This document shows positions 47,201-59,494 of a stretch of 64,000 bases of DNA, piece by piece; the first letter of the stretch is position 1, and each line of letters opens with the position of its first letter. A program made the translations under genes and the position numbers. Source of the stretch: Rhizopus arrhizus (lineage: Eukaryota; Mucoromycota; Mucoromycetes; Mucorales; Rhizopodaceae). Location: positions 1,922,001 to 1,986,000 of the forward strand of contig JAKZZE010000003.1 of NCBI GenBank assembly GCA_024220505.1. The letters are read 5' to 3'. The notes below the pieces were generated by a model. The model worked only from the letters and a program-made list of their open reading frames with translations, did no database searches and was not told the DNA's origin.

Positions 47201-50200
47201 AATCATCAGCAGAGGAGATCTCTTGCTCAGAATTGTTTTTTTTTATTATCACATTCACAGGGATCGCGCGACTTGCGATGGTGTTGATATTGTCTTTGTC
47301 TGTCTGTGTGTCCTTTAGAAACTTTTGATCAAATTGTTGAACCTCATTGAACCATGGAAAGGATTGTGTTGGTGACTCTCCCAACGCCGGTTGATCCTTC
47401 AACGCTGGATCCGTATAGGTCGATTGAGATTCCTCTAGGGTGACATCCAGCAAAGGCAGATCAGCGGCCTCCACAGCTCGCTTTGTACGAAGATTGAGAT
47501 TGGACACAATAGGAGTAGGTGTGCTACTGTACAGCAAACTCTCAGCAGGAAACATCTTTCGCAAATGGCTCGTCGTCAACCTTCGGAGTTCTCGTTCGGG
47601 CCGAATGAATCGCCTAGCAAGGTCAATGTATTTCAAGTCCCATGTGACAGCATGATTTTGTAATTCGGCCAGGACATTGTTGAGCTGAAGCGTGTCGGTG
47701 GGTGAACTGGTTGCATACTCTAATTGAAGTTTTTGAAGCAGACTCTTTTTGTTTTTCATTGCCTCCTGGGACATGTCTTGCAAGTATTCTTTACATGTGT
47801 CTACCATGTTGGGTTGAACAATATCATAGGAAAATGCCTTATTTCTTTCAATGATGGAATCAAAAAATCGTGCAATCTTGGTACGGATGGTATCCAACGT
47901 TTCATCTTTGAGGGCCATCTGCTTGCTGGAAACAAAGCAGGTATGAAGAGGAGGTGGGATGACTTCAACCACCTTCACCATCGCATGCGTGAAATTGACT
48001 GTATAGTTTTGAATACGGAATGAAAGTGTGTGGTCTCTGTACAAGCCATGAGGACACCCTTCTTCATCCTCTTCATCTTCAAGAAGAATAGAGGCAGACT
48101 GATAAAACAAGAGCTCCAGGAATTTACCAAAAGAATATCGTTGTAATAGATCGGACATGGGCTTCCAACTATGCGTCACCTTGCACAGCTTGCAATAGGT
48201 GCAGATAAAGATTGGGATTTTTTTTAAATATTCGTCTTTGTCTATCTCTATCCTCTCTTCTATCATTTGTTCATCATCGACTTCATGAAACACCTGAACC
48301 TTGATTTGCGCATTGCCGTGTGAGAATGTCACGTCATGAAACATCAGAGGAGACCCGCACATCTTGGAGGCACAAGGCTTGTAGGCCTCCTTGGCGGCGT
48401 TCAATATGTACTGTCCAAGGGTATAGTCACAACTAGGGTCATAATAGTGATAGGGTTCAGCTACTATTTTCTGGCAAGGAATAGTATGGTCATCCATGGG
48501 ATAAATGGTTCGGTGAACAAGAATTTCTTGGTGATCGAGAGGTGATAAGAAAGTGCTGACATCTCTAATGTACTTTTTAAAGTTGTACCAGTTTTGGATG
48601 TGCAAATCTTGGTAATGACGGTATTCGATATCGTTCTCTAATTGTCCTTCAAAAACCTTAAAGTAATCCAGCATTTGATTGAGATCTCTAGGGATAGGAG
48701 GCGGTGTGAATTTAGATGGATCCTTTGGCTCCTGCTGTTCCTGATTTTCTGTTTCTAACGTAGTTCCTGTGATGGTAGGTCCTAATCGTTCGCGAATAAT
48801 GGCAACCAACTTTTTCTGTGCATCTCTGAGCTTGATCAATATGTGAGGCACGGGCAATGTCACTCCGGGAGAGATTGAGAGTATTGTGTTTTGGTACTGT
48901 TTCAATACTGTGTTGATGGCCGTCAGACAGATATCATCATCCTCAATAATAATAGGCTCCTGCTGTTGAAATTTCTTTTTTGTTCCCACTATATCGGCTG
49001 TTGTACCTACAGTCATTTGTGATTCGGTGATGGAAAGGGCAGAGATGCTCTGTGAATCCACAGGCTGGATCTCGGTCACGGATCTTTCAGCAAACGAAGC
49101 CATCTTCTTCACCACTCTCTTATCCTCCTCTTCCTCCTGCTGTTCCATTTCCGGATCTTCGTAATAAAGCCGATACCATCGACGAAGCTCAATAAAGTCC
49201 TTCCGCAGTTGAGCTTCAATAGCAAGGTTATTGACCACCTGGACCATAAATTTCATGATGGTCTTGATCACTGTCAAAGTCTGCTGCTCTCCTCCACGTA
49301 AAATCACTGTCGCCCCACGCTCCTTCGGACATTCATGAAAGAGCAAGAATGTCTTGCGACGGTTTGGAATCCATTCGTGCATGATAGTCATCGTCTCAAA
49401 CAGTCGACATTTACCTGGTGCCACCGTCTTTGTGTTCCAAAGGTCGTTCTTGTAATTAAAGATCGTCACATCTGCACAGCGAGCGATAGCATCTAGCTTT
49501 TGCCGTTTGATCTTGTAGGCTACCACAATGTTGGCCTTGTTCAAAAGATCAATCACTGTACGAGGAGCATGGCTAGCGATAAGGACAATCGAGGGCTTGA
49601 GGCCGATGATTTGGTCAACTAATGCGTTCATGTGGTCTCTTTCCCAGGCCAACAAGCGATCCAACTTGAGATACTCATGACGGTTGATTTCTCCACTAAA
49701 ACCTTCGAGGTCAAAATTCAAGATCAAGATACGAGGGTTTTCAATCTTTCGTACCATTTGCTTATGAGCCACATTTTTCGACAGGACCACACCACTGACC
49801 GAAAAACTGTCTTTAGGTAATCCTCCGGCAACCCTTTTTATTTTCACATAATGATTCATGTCAAACGTGTCTCGGATCCTAATCTGCGGCTGTACTTCAT
49901 CCGCAATCTTCAATAACAGTTTCATCATCGTTTCCTCCCAAGCATTGGGGTCCTTGATCAATCCCTCCGTTTCAATTTCCAAAAAATGTCGTAGCATGTT
50001 GCGCATCAGATGTAGAAAAGATTCATCCCATTGGTGGTGTGTCGTTACTGGATTGGATGAGGGAAACATAAGCTGTGCCCTGAGCTGCTCCAAATCAGGA
50101 GTGGTACAACGCGGACTGTTGTGCTGAGCATTACTGCTATCAATCGCAGTAGCGGTAGAGATTGCAGTGGTATTTACATGCGTAGGGTTGTTATTGCTGC

Positions 50201-51701
50201 TATTGTTCGTCATAATAGTGGCAGAAGTAGCTGTACTACCTCCGTTGTCTGTTTGAGAAGATGTAGAGGTCTCCATCATAGCTTTGGTGATCGGCGCATT
50301 TCGCATGAGACTTGTGGTTCTTACTCTAGAATGTCTTATGGTTGAAGAGGAATTGGTGTTTGTGAGTATCGCTAAATTGCTGTTGTTATTCGCACTCAGT
50401 CCTTCCGTCAAGCTCAATCTTCTTCTCATGTTGGATCTTTCGGTCCTCATTAGCCAAGGCGTCTTTGGTGTTGTTGCTATAGTTGTTGCACTTGTACTTA
50501 AAAGTGGCGTAGGTGAGCCTACATCCATCGTTGCATAGTCTTCAAAAAAAATATTGTTAAAGATGCCGGAATTTGGCCTTTCATTACCACCACCGCCAGT
50601 CGCCGCCGCTGCCACTGCTGTTGATGCACCCCCTCCAAGGAAATTTAAGAGGTTTCTCGAATTTCTATCCCATCTTCTAGCATCCTCGTCTTCCTCGTAA
50701 TATTCATTTTGAAGTACAGGTGTACCTGGAGCCTCATTTGGGATATAAGAATTACGACGAAAGGGCATGGGTGAATTGACCTGACGAGCCTCTAGGGCGG
50801 CTAAACTTGTTTCAATACCTAGTGAGTTCATTGTGCTCGTCCGTGACCGTGGTGTGGTACGTAAAAATGTGGAGGTCAGTAGCTTTTTAATCCCGATATC
50901 CGTATCACTTGCTGTGTGATGAGAAGAGGTGGATAAAGAAAAGTGAAGGTCGAGATTAGGTCGTTGGATTTCCAGACTGTTTGTTCTTCTTTCAAATTCT
51001 TCATCACTATCTTGCTGCTGCTGTAATACAGAATCACCAGAATATGTTTCTTGTATGGAAATTGTGTCATCCATTTGACGATCTTCAAATTTCGTATAGC
51101 ATTCGTTACAGACGCGTAATAAAGTATGGCATGTATGTATTGTATTATTGAGACATTTTGAGCAAAATATTCTTCCTAAACAAAAAATGAGCTTCTTTCT
51201 TTTCATCTTCTTTCTTTTTACCACAAGTGCGACAATGATGTTTTCTTCGAAATAAATTAAAAGGAGAGTTACAGTCTGTACACTCTCTACACTGCTCATC
51301 CGGCATCCAAAAATCCTTATTGCTGCTATCAGGTTCTCCTCTTAATCTATTCAACATTCTACTGAGTGAGTTTGTATTTGAGACAGAAAAATTGGTCATG
51401 ACTGATTGTGTATCACTGTCACAAGAGGATGTCTTTGTTAATGGAATCATGCTAGTAGAGGATATATGTTCAGGTCTGATGGTGCTCGATGTGCTGGTAC
51501 TTGCTTCGATAGGAAACAACGAAGGCTTATGTGAAGATATGAGAGATTCAGATAACTCCACTTCTTTTGTAGGAGTAGGATTAATGGTCTTTATGATTGG
51601 ATTCTTGTCTTTACGTATGGGTATAGATACAGGCGTTTGCTTATTATTTTCAAATTTATGATCGGATATATCATATGTAATAGAAGACAACGTGTGCTGT
51701 T

Positions 51702-51738
<37 letters not shown>

Positions 51739-51864
51739 CGGTCCTGCCACAGCGGTTTTGAACTTTGAAAATATTTTTGAAATAAGACCCTCCTCATCAC
51801 CTTCTGTGATTATATTGAAACTTGTTAGTGAACCGAGGTCATCTAACTGATTTGTCTTGTTCAT
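44253..51864 (-). CDS. fab1: Fab1/PIKfyve phosphatidylinositol-3-phosphate 5-kinase, about 2401 aa
   Basis: Nine predicted minus-strand exons: 51864-51222, 51175-45908, 45849-45720, 45665-45400, 45339-45169, 45121-45015, 44969-44841, 44794-44491 and 44440-44253. A FYVE finger spans exons 1-2 (about 190-245: [39 protein letters not shown]), binding PI3P. A TCP1/CCT-like domain follows at about 650-900 ([20 protein letters not shown]). A Cys-rich middle part has [18 protein letters not shown]. The C-terminal PIP kinase domain (about 2100-2395) shows [55 protein letters not shown] and [11 protein letters not shown]. It makes PI(3,5)P2 on endosomes and vacuole. There is a 14-Gln run near residue 45, an Ala run near 1575, and acidic Ser stretches. 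The start at 51864 is preferred over an upstream hydrophobic Met-rich extension. Confidence 0.94.
47080..47110 (-). repeat. GCN (alanine) trinucleotide run in fab1
   Basis: A GC-rich stretch of mixed GCN codons encoding about ten alanines between a Thr/Val segment and a Glu/Val/Ser segment. It stands out against the AT-rich surroundings. Confidence 0.8.
51697..51738 (-). repeat. CAG/CAA (glutamine) run in fab1
   Basis: Fourteen consecutive Gln codons, mostly CAG with some CAA, close to the N-terminus and upstream of the FYVE domain. Length polymorphism between strains is likely. Confidence 0.9.
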
Positions 51865-52127
51865 TAAAGTAACAAAGTAAAAGGAAAAACAAAATAAAAG
51901 GAAAAAATAAAAGAAAAGTCGCAACCTGCTTAATTTGTACCTGTTTGTACAACAATTCAATCATATGAGCCGTAATGAAAGAAGTAAAAAGGCTTAGAGC
52001 GACGTTAAACTTAAACTTTATTGCACGCCCCATTTTATCTCACAACAAAAAACGCAAATTTTAATTTTCCCTTCCGCTTTTCTCTCTTTTTCTTTTCTTT
52101 TTCTCTTTTTAGTGTTTAAAATTAACA

Positions 52128-52571
52128 ATGTCAACGTAAATAAAGCTCTTTTTGTTATGATTTTTTCAGTGATTGATCATTTTATAGTGAACCACCAAAG
52201 ACAACTCCTATTACTGTTTCTGAACTTAGAAAATACGATGGTTCTGACCCTTCACTTCCTATTTATGTAGCTATCAAAGGTGATGTATTCGACGTATCAA
52301 AAAACACACAATCTTATGGACCTGGCGCTGGTTACAACGTGTTTGCCGGAAAAGATTCTTCCAAAGTAAAAGATACACAAAATAAACACGTATGTACGGG
52401 GTGTCTCACGTTGTATATGAATAGGCACTTGGAAAATCCTCTTTGAAACCAGAAGATTGTATTGCTGATTATAGTGAACTTACAGAAAAAGAATTACAGA
52501 CATTGGAACAATGGCATGCTTTTTTCTCTAAAAGATACAACATTGTTGGAAAAGTTGTGCCTGATAGTTAA
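52128..52571 (+). CDS. dap1: Dap1-like cytochrome b5-fold haem-binding protein (MAPR/PGRMC family), 110 aa
   Basis: Three predicted exons, 52128-52135, 52188-52365 and 52425-52571, give 110 residues beginning MSTEPPKTTPITVSELRKYD. The MAPR core is clear: PIYVAIKGDVFDVSKNTQSY, GPGAGYNVFAGKDSSKALGK, and C-terminal DYSELTEKELQTLEQWHAFF with RYNIVGKV. The tyrosines that ligate haem in this family (YGPGAGY) are kept. There is no N-terminal membrane segment, as in some fungal Dap1. Dap1 supports cytochrome P450 enzymes such as Erg11 in sterol synthesis. The 8-base first exon is inferred from the ATG followed by GTAAAT and a matching acceptor. It is divergent from fab1, with 263 bases between starts. 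Confidence 0.9.
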
Positions 52572-53723
52572 AAAAGATTTTGTAATCCAAATAAAGAAAA
52601 ATTATCACAGCTCTTCTTTTTTTTTTTTTTTTTTTCTTTTTTTTTTTTGCTAATTTAGAAAAAATCACCAGTTTAATAACGCAAGGCTTACTTATTTGCA
52701 GGCCTTGAAGACGTTTTCAATTGGCCAAAACCCTTTATTTTGCTTTACTCGTACCTTCATTTTTGCTTTTTCAGTTAAAACCTATTTTTTTATTGTTGAC
52801 TATACAAAAGGCAGTGTCATTTATATATGCCTTAAAAATAATTTCTTTTTAGGTAACCAGTTACTATTGAAATTAGTTTGACTTACTACTTCATTTGGAT
52901 ATTCATTCTTAATAATATCTTATATGAAGAAGAAGATGAAGAAGCAAAAACAAAAGACCAAAGACCTGATCTAGAAACCTATCAATAAGTACCCACTAAG
53001 TTCCCCAAAGTGTTTCATGCAATAGTCTTTGTTATAAAAGGGTGTAATAAATCTAATTAAAATTGTAGCTTCTGACAGCTCTATAGCTACTTTATATACT
53101 AATTGTGATGTTATTAATATTCCTTTATTGATTTTTCTTTAACTTTCTTTATAAATTGTATCGTCGCTTTCTATTAATGTTTTGAATAAGTAAGCAAGTT
53201 GAAGGTATGTTGTCTTTTTTTTCGAGTGCATGGGAAAAATTGTCATTCTTTAAATTTATATTTTCAATAACCATTTTAATTTTCTTTTGATCTAGTCTTA
53301 TGTTCAGTCTTGTCTATTCTTTTGTAAGCTTACATAAACAACTATTTAAAGTATACCTTATAATAAAACCAGATTGTATTTTACTGCTGCTATCTCGACT
53401 ATCCCAAGAGTAAGTACAATTACAATCAAAGGTTAACAACAGACATAAATGATCAATCAGAATATATACTATTCAAAGAAATGTTAGTCTTTTTACTAGT
53501 GATAATTCTAAAGGATTCGGTAACCTTAGTTACTTATTTTATAACTTTTTATTTATACTTTTTGGCCTAATTTAAAAATAAAATGACATTAAAGTCTACA
53601 AAAAATTTAAAAAAATTCACATGGATATTAAAATGTATATACTAGCACTATATGCATTAAAATAAATCAAACGAGATATCAAGCTGCCCATAACATGCCT
53701 TTTTTAATATCTTTTTTCAAAAG
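52572..53723. other. AT-rich spacer
   Basis: Poly-T runs at 52616-52648 follow dap1. No gene I can support; short ORFs are hydrophobic and start in AT-rich sequence. Confidence 0.45.
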
Positions 53724-54710
53724 TTGGTTAGCAAGAACGCATCAAATGCAATGAATTTTTCAGCAACTTCAATTAGCACCGGCAGCATTATTAACAACAA
53801 TATCCTTGACGACAGTAACCCAGATCATAAGGCAGTTGTCTTGGCCAAGAGGGAATGCTCGTATTATGATGATTTGTATACAACCCTCCAAAATCGAAGA
53901 AACTACATTTACCAAAAACACCGAAAGAAAGTTGAACGACATACCAAAAGTGATCATAGCAACGCGGCACATTTATACAATAAAACAAATATCGGAAATT
54001 GCAACAAAGAGCGTGTCAAGATACTTGTAAAGCTTGTGTGTATTTCATGCTCCAATGTGATGAATATAAAATCAAAATTTGTCTCACATATGTACAGTAT
54101 TCACATTATTAACAATTCATCTGTTGGACGATTACCGACAAACGATCGCTAGATAGTTTAAGGGGAAGACATTTCGTTGAAATTACATCAGTATAGATTA
54201 TTATGCATGAAGATTCAAGAGCAATCATCTTTATAATTGAAGATCATTTTAACAAATTTTTATCCATACTTGGTCCAAAAACGATACGATTACCAAAATT
54301 TTCCGATAAACATTTTTCCGCCAACAATATTGCAGACGACATGCTTTAGTGCCATCAGCAAGTATCGTCGCGATATTTTCAATTTTCAGATTTCCTCATG
54401 AATCAAAATCATTATCCAGCAATTTGTTGATAATGAAATGGATGAAACACAGGCGAAAATCAAGCTACTGACTCTTTCCTAGGAGGCAGCCGAGGATGAA
54501 CGCGGCGTGATTGATACCATTGTTGTGTTGATACCAAACGGTTACGATTGCAACATGAAACCTTTTTCAGAGGCACAATTGCATGTGCCACTTTATCAAG
54601 CTCGCATTTGGAAAGGATCAAGGAGAAAATGGCACAAAAAAAAAACGTACTGTACTTTCGTATTTATTGTAAACACTTTCTTTTTTTTTAAATCAATATA
54701 TTTCTCATAG
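53724..54710 (+). pseudogene. Relic of an unrecognised protein with a C2H2-like finger
   Basis: A 142-codon ORF (53724-54152) has a Lys/Arg-rich middle (YQKHRKKVERHTKSDHS) and a C2H2-like segment CISCSNVMNIKSKF...HMYSIH near its end. Downstream frames (to about 54710) look like continuing broken coding sequence, for example VIDTIVVLIPNGYDCNMKPF and NEMDETQAKIKLL, separated by stops. I do not recognise the family. It may be the decayed end of a multicopy gene or of a mobile element. An intact short gene at 53724-54152 cannot be excluded. Confidence 0.35.
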
Positions 54711-55162
54711 GACACGTTACCCCGAAAGGTGAAAAAGAATAGAATAAAAATATAGGGATCGTATTGAAATATAATTGCATTTCAAGAAAAAAAAAGTTAT
54801 GCCCACATGTATAATGTAAAGAAAAGACTGCTAATTATGAACAAAGTGATGTCTATATTAAAAATATAAGGATAGCGTCGTGGTAGCTATACGAATGCAA
54901 AATATAAACAAGTCAAAATATATAGTATATTAAGGTTAGTTGACAATCACGATAATAGCTCTTGTCTTATATGATAATTTGTTTTTACTTAAAACGATGA
55001 TCATTTTTTTGGTCATCGACAAATATATTTTAAGGTACCAATTACTTTTTTCTTGAAAACGATGAATATTTAAACAATATTTATCAGCCGCATTATATCA
55101 GCAAAATTTACATGTTAAACTTTTATATTAATATACTTAAAAAAAGGATGTTCCTCTATGCT
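54711..55162. other. AT-rich spacer
   Basis: No gene or repeat seen between the relic and the mak5 stop. Confidence 0.5.
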
Positions 55163-57714
55163 TTATTTTTTGTTTAGCTTTCGCTTTTTGGCTGAATGTA
55201 AATCTTCTACTGCCTTTGTATTTGTTGATGCGGGAAGAATCGTTTGATCTGAAGAATAATATATATAAGTTTTAGGTTCAGGTAGATTTAATGAAAGCTC
55301 TTTTTTACCTTTATTTTCTCTTAATCTTTCTATCAAGTCCGAAACAAGACCACCTGCTAAGAATTTTCTAGATACACCAGCAGGCAATATAGACTTCTGC
55401 AGTAATTGATTCAATCTATTCTTTAAACCAGCAGCTCTAGCTCTTTCTTTTTGAAGCTCCTTTTCTGATTTTTGATGACCTTTTCCTTGCATCATGTCTT
55501 CATCAAAGTCAACATCCATTTCTTTTGCCAAGTTACGCATCCAGTTTTCTTCATGAGTTTGTTTGGATTCTCTGTGATGAATGGTATCAATTTCTCTTGC
55601 CAACTCAACACGTTCCTTCATGGATCTCAAAATGTTCAAATCCACAGGGAAAAGTGGATAATCTTCATTCTTTCTTAAAGTTTGGCACAATTTTTGATAT
55701 ATCTTTGTTTCTTCTGGTCCACATAGCAACAACGAGATACCATCACGATTTGCACGAGCAGTACGACCACTTCGGTGGACATAGATTTCTCCTGATCGTG
55801 GTAATTGATAGTGAATGACATGTTCAACTGAAGGAATATCTAAACCACGAGCTGCTACATCAGAGGCTACCAAGACTGCTTTATCATTAGCCTTGAATCG
55901 ATCTAAATTTTTTAAACGTTGCTTTTGTTGCATTTGTGCATGAAGTCCCAAGACCTCAACATTCAGCAGCTTGAATACAGGAACAAGTCGACGGATGGCA
56001 TCAATTGAATTGACAAAGATGATTGTACGTCCAGGATAACGTGTAACGAAATAGTAAACATAGACATCCTTTTCGTTCTGTAAACAATCAATTTTGGCTT
56101 CCAATAAACGAGAGGCGACAATATTTTCTGAGGTCATATCAATCAAAGCTGGTTCTTGATCAGCAAATTCAATACGGCTCAACAAATCATCCATTGTACC
56201 CGTAGGTTGAGCTGTGACCTTTCTCTTCTTGGCCTTAACATTAAAACGAATATCCTTGCTGAGAGTAGCTGTATAGATAAACGTTTGATGAACACCAAGG
56301 TCTTGAGGCAAGATCTTTCTGTTTCCTTGGCCAATCTCTTCAGGCCAGTCTGTTGTTGTTTGTCTCTTTGTAGAAAGTGTGTTTAAAATGTTGGTTAATT
56401 CCTCAAAGTGACCCTTTTCAAGCATACGATCTGCTTCATCCAATACAAGAAACTTGATGCGCTTCAACATATCCATATATTCTTGGTTACCTGAGAAGAG
56501 TTCCCAAAGACGTCCAGGGGTAGCAACAATAATATCCGGTTTTCCTTTTAATAATCTTTCTTGCTTTTGAGCAGACATACCACCTACAATGGCCACACAT
56601 CTGATATCAGTAAACAAAGCTACGTTAGCAATATGGTCCTTCACTTGAATCGCCAATTCACGAGTAGGGGTCAAGATTAACCCAGAAAGACCTTCTTTTT
56701 CATGAGTAGCAAGATATTGGACAATGGGGATACCAAAGGCCAGGGTTTTACCAGAACCAGTCTCAGCTGAACCGACAATATCACGACCCTGCAAAGCCAA
56801 AGGAAGTGTCTTTTCTTGAATAGGTGTGGGTGAGCTAAATTTGTGGTATTTTAAAGCATTAACAATAGGTTGAGCCAATTCAAGGTCCTTCCATGCAGAT
56901 ACATCAACGCTTTGATCGACATCATCTATAGTGGGTCGCTTTTTAGGTTCTGATATTTGCTTTTTTTCAGCCTTCTTTTTTTCAGTCTTTTGCTTCTTTT
57001 GATCTTTTGGATCTTCTTCATTCTCGTCATTAATGTTGTCTTCTACTGTTTCTTCAAGTTTTTTAACTTGTGCCATCAACTTTTCAAGATCTTTCTTCTT
57101 TTTCTCCAACAATTTTTGTGCCTTGGTCTTTTTTGCAGGCTTAGCTTTTTCCTCTTGCTCTGTAATACCGTCTACATTTGCTTCTCCTTCTTCTTCATGC
57201 TGCTGATCTTCTTGCTGTTTAATACTTTCGTTTCCTTCTTTTTCAGATGATTTTGTATCATTATCAGTCTCCTTGACAGCTAACTCTTCATCAAATGTGT
57301 CAACATCGTAGTATTTACTTGTTTCCTCAACGCTTAATGGTGCTGTGGGGGTAGCTTTCTTTCCTACTTTACGATCTTTCTTTACTCTCTAACATATTTT
57401 AAAAATTTAAGCAACAGGAATTTTGACCAAGCTATGAAAGATTTCTTTCTTACCTTGAATTTAGCTACTTTTCCAGTTGTTTCATCACCTTCATACTCTA
57501 CTTCCACATCACTGATTTCTTCCAAACAAAGAAATCCTCCGACATCGTCGGTCAAAAAAGCATCAGATGTGCCTGCCGATTCTGTCCAGTCCCAATTATC
57601 AATGTTTCCTAAATCTTCGTATTCAATTGAAACTTCTTTACTGAGCTTTTTATTGTTGTTTGCCTTCTTTTTTGGGGCTGCAGAATTGTTATTGTTCTTT
57701 CTCTTTACTGCCAT
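55163..57714 (-). CDS. mak5: DEAD-box RNA helicase Mak5 (DDX24), 828 aa
   Basis: Two predicted minus-strand exons, 57714-57454 and 57388-55163. Domains: a Lys-rich N-terminus, a conserved IDNWDWTESAGTSDAFLTDD segment, a long charged linker, then the DEAD core. It has SSPTPIQEKTLP (Q motif), GSAETGSGKTLAFGIPI (motif I), [31 protein letters not shown] (DEAD), TATLS in place of the usual SAT, then VLVASDVAARGLDIPSVEHV and YVHRSGRTARANRDG (motif VI). The large insertion between DEAD and TAT (TTDWPEEIGQGNRKILPQDL) is typical of Mak5/DDX24, a 60S ribosome assembly factor of the nucleolus. Near the 3' end a 60-base in-frame interval with GTAAAA donor and TTCAG acceptor may be an intron; splicing it would give 808 residues. 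Confidence 0.93.
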
Positions 57715-57958
57715 TGAAAGTTAAATCTGGATAAAAGCGCTGTACTTTTTTTTTCCTTTGAAAATTATCAACAATTTGTCTTGCTAAGCCACTAAAAAGA
57801 AAAAGTGCATATTAGTTTGACAGCTGCCCTTTATTTTGATGAACACTTTGCGGAAACAGGTTTTACTTGAGTTCATAGAGAAAACGTTGGTATTTTTTAA
57901 AGATAAAAGCAAAATAGATATACATATCAAGATGTTATAGCTACAGTTCATTTGTCAC
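57715..57958. other. Promoter side of mak5
   Basis: Short spacer between the mak5 start and repeat copy 2; no gene. Confidence 0.5.
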
Positions 57959-58340
57959 TCTTAATGTCTATCAATGGCTTTCATCCAAGTTGTCATGTAC
58001 TATGTTCTAGTGCTAAAGTTGAATATCTTAGTATTGCCGAAAGTAAAACAGCCAGTTAATGTGCCTTCTTTTCTTTGTCGAGTATCACTACTATTGGTTA
58101 TGCTGTTTTCAGCGTGGCCAAGTCGCCTGTTGCTTATGGAGATTGATGGTGGTTATTGAAAAGGGTAGCTCACAAATATATGTGGTAAACTTGATGATTG
58201 CTGTATATATCGATCCAGTTACAAAGCAACCTGTCAAGGAGTTATAAAAAGATATATTAAATAGACTAAAGGATTTGTTTTTTGTAAAAAGATGATTATT
58301 AAGTAGTGTGCTGGTATTTGAATGGGTCGAGCCCTTTTCT
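57959..58340 (+). repeat. Copy 2 of the 382-bp dispersed repeat
   Basis: Opposite orientation to copy 1 at 38703-39084 and equal length. The ORF of about 61 codons (from 57974) differs from copy 1 at one residue (MAFIQ versus MTFIQ). The flanks differ from copy 1 on both sides. Confidence 0.9.
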
Positions 58341-59494
58341 CCTTTTTTTTTTCCTTCGTTCGTTACTTGATGCCTAGAGTCAATAGATAACATTGCTATA
58401 ATATTACTTGTAGCTACGCGTCTAAGCATGAAAGAGAAACATGGAAAGTGCTAACCTATGAAAAAGGTAAGATAGTGGAATAATTCACTTGCTTTATCCT
58501 CTGAGCTAATTATAGAAGAATCTTACAACAATTAATGGTACAATATCATTTTTAGTATATTATTTATGGGTAGATGAGTCTTCTGGATTGTAGACAACTG
58601 TATCGTTTGATATGTAAGAATCTACCCAGTGGGTTCAAATTTATTTTTTACGACTCATAGCCTGCATTTTGGCATACATGCATACGTACAAATACAATGT
58701 ACTAAATTAATTTGTGATAACTGATTTGCTTCAACTAGTTCTGAAAAATTAAGATATGCTTAAAAACAATAGGAAGAAAAGTTCAGTGAGGTTGCAAGAT
58801 CTTTAATAGCTAAATTAATATAACAATATCATGTAAGTTGGATCTTGATCAATTAGTCCAAAATACGAGTGCATACCTTTCTCTGCAGCACATGCATAGT
58901 AAAATATGAATGTGAAGCTGGATATAATCGCACAAAAGAATTAATAAACTATGAATGAATATTTCTACCTATATTCAGGTTTTTTTTTCTCGGAATATAC
59001 ATCTTGTATTGCTGCTGAATTCTCTTTTTTTTTTTTCAGAGAAAAAAGAAAGGAGCCTTCAGTTGAGAGAACGTTTACCAAAGGAGGAATATACTAAGAA
59101 AGGATATTTCTGTAATAATATAAAGCGAAATGTAAATTTGCTTAGGACATGAGGAATTATATCCATAAATGTTTCCAGAAGAAGGATAACATTCCTAGGT
59201 ATAATCCAGTTTTTAATTGACACGTAGGTTCCCTCTTTTCTCATTAGTAGCAAGTCCGATCAGATAAACGGAGAGGGGACGTGCGTCGCATCAAAGAGAG
59301 CACTACAATACTGTCTATATTTAGTATTATTAGGTACACAGCATTTTTTGTCCAATGATTTTTTGCCATCACTGAAATTAAGTTTTTGCATTATTGGCTT
59401 ATTTTCCCTTTTCATTCTTTTTGATTAAAAGTTTCCAGAAATTTTCTTTTTTTTTTTTATTTTTTCTTTTCTTCTTTAACTTACAGAAAATAAT
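58341..59494. other. AT-rich spacer before calreticulin
   Basis: No gene I can support. A 65-codon ORF at 58955-59152 covers a T run and lacks motifs. The last 80 bases are a T-rich leader of the calreticulin gene. Confidence 0.5.

Noticed and set aside
51865..51960. Upstream extension of Fab1 beginning with a hydrophobic, Phe-rich segment
   Set aside because: It would put a membrane-like helix in front of a cytosolic kinase and is AT-rich leader sequence; the downstream Met at 51864 fits better.
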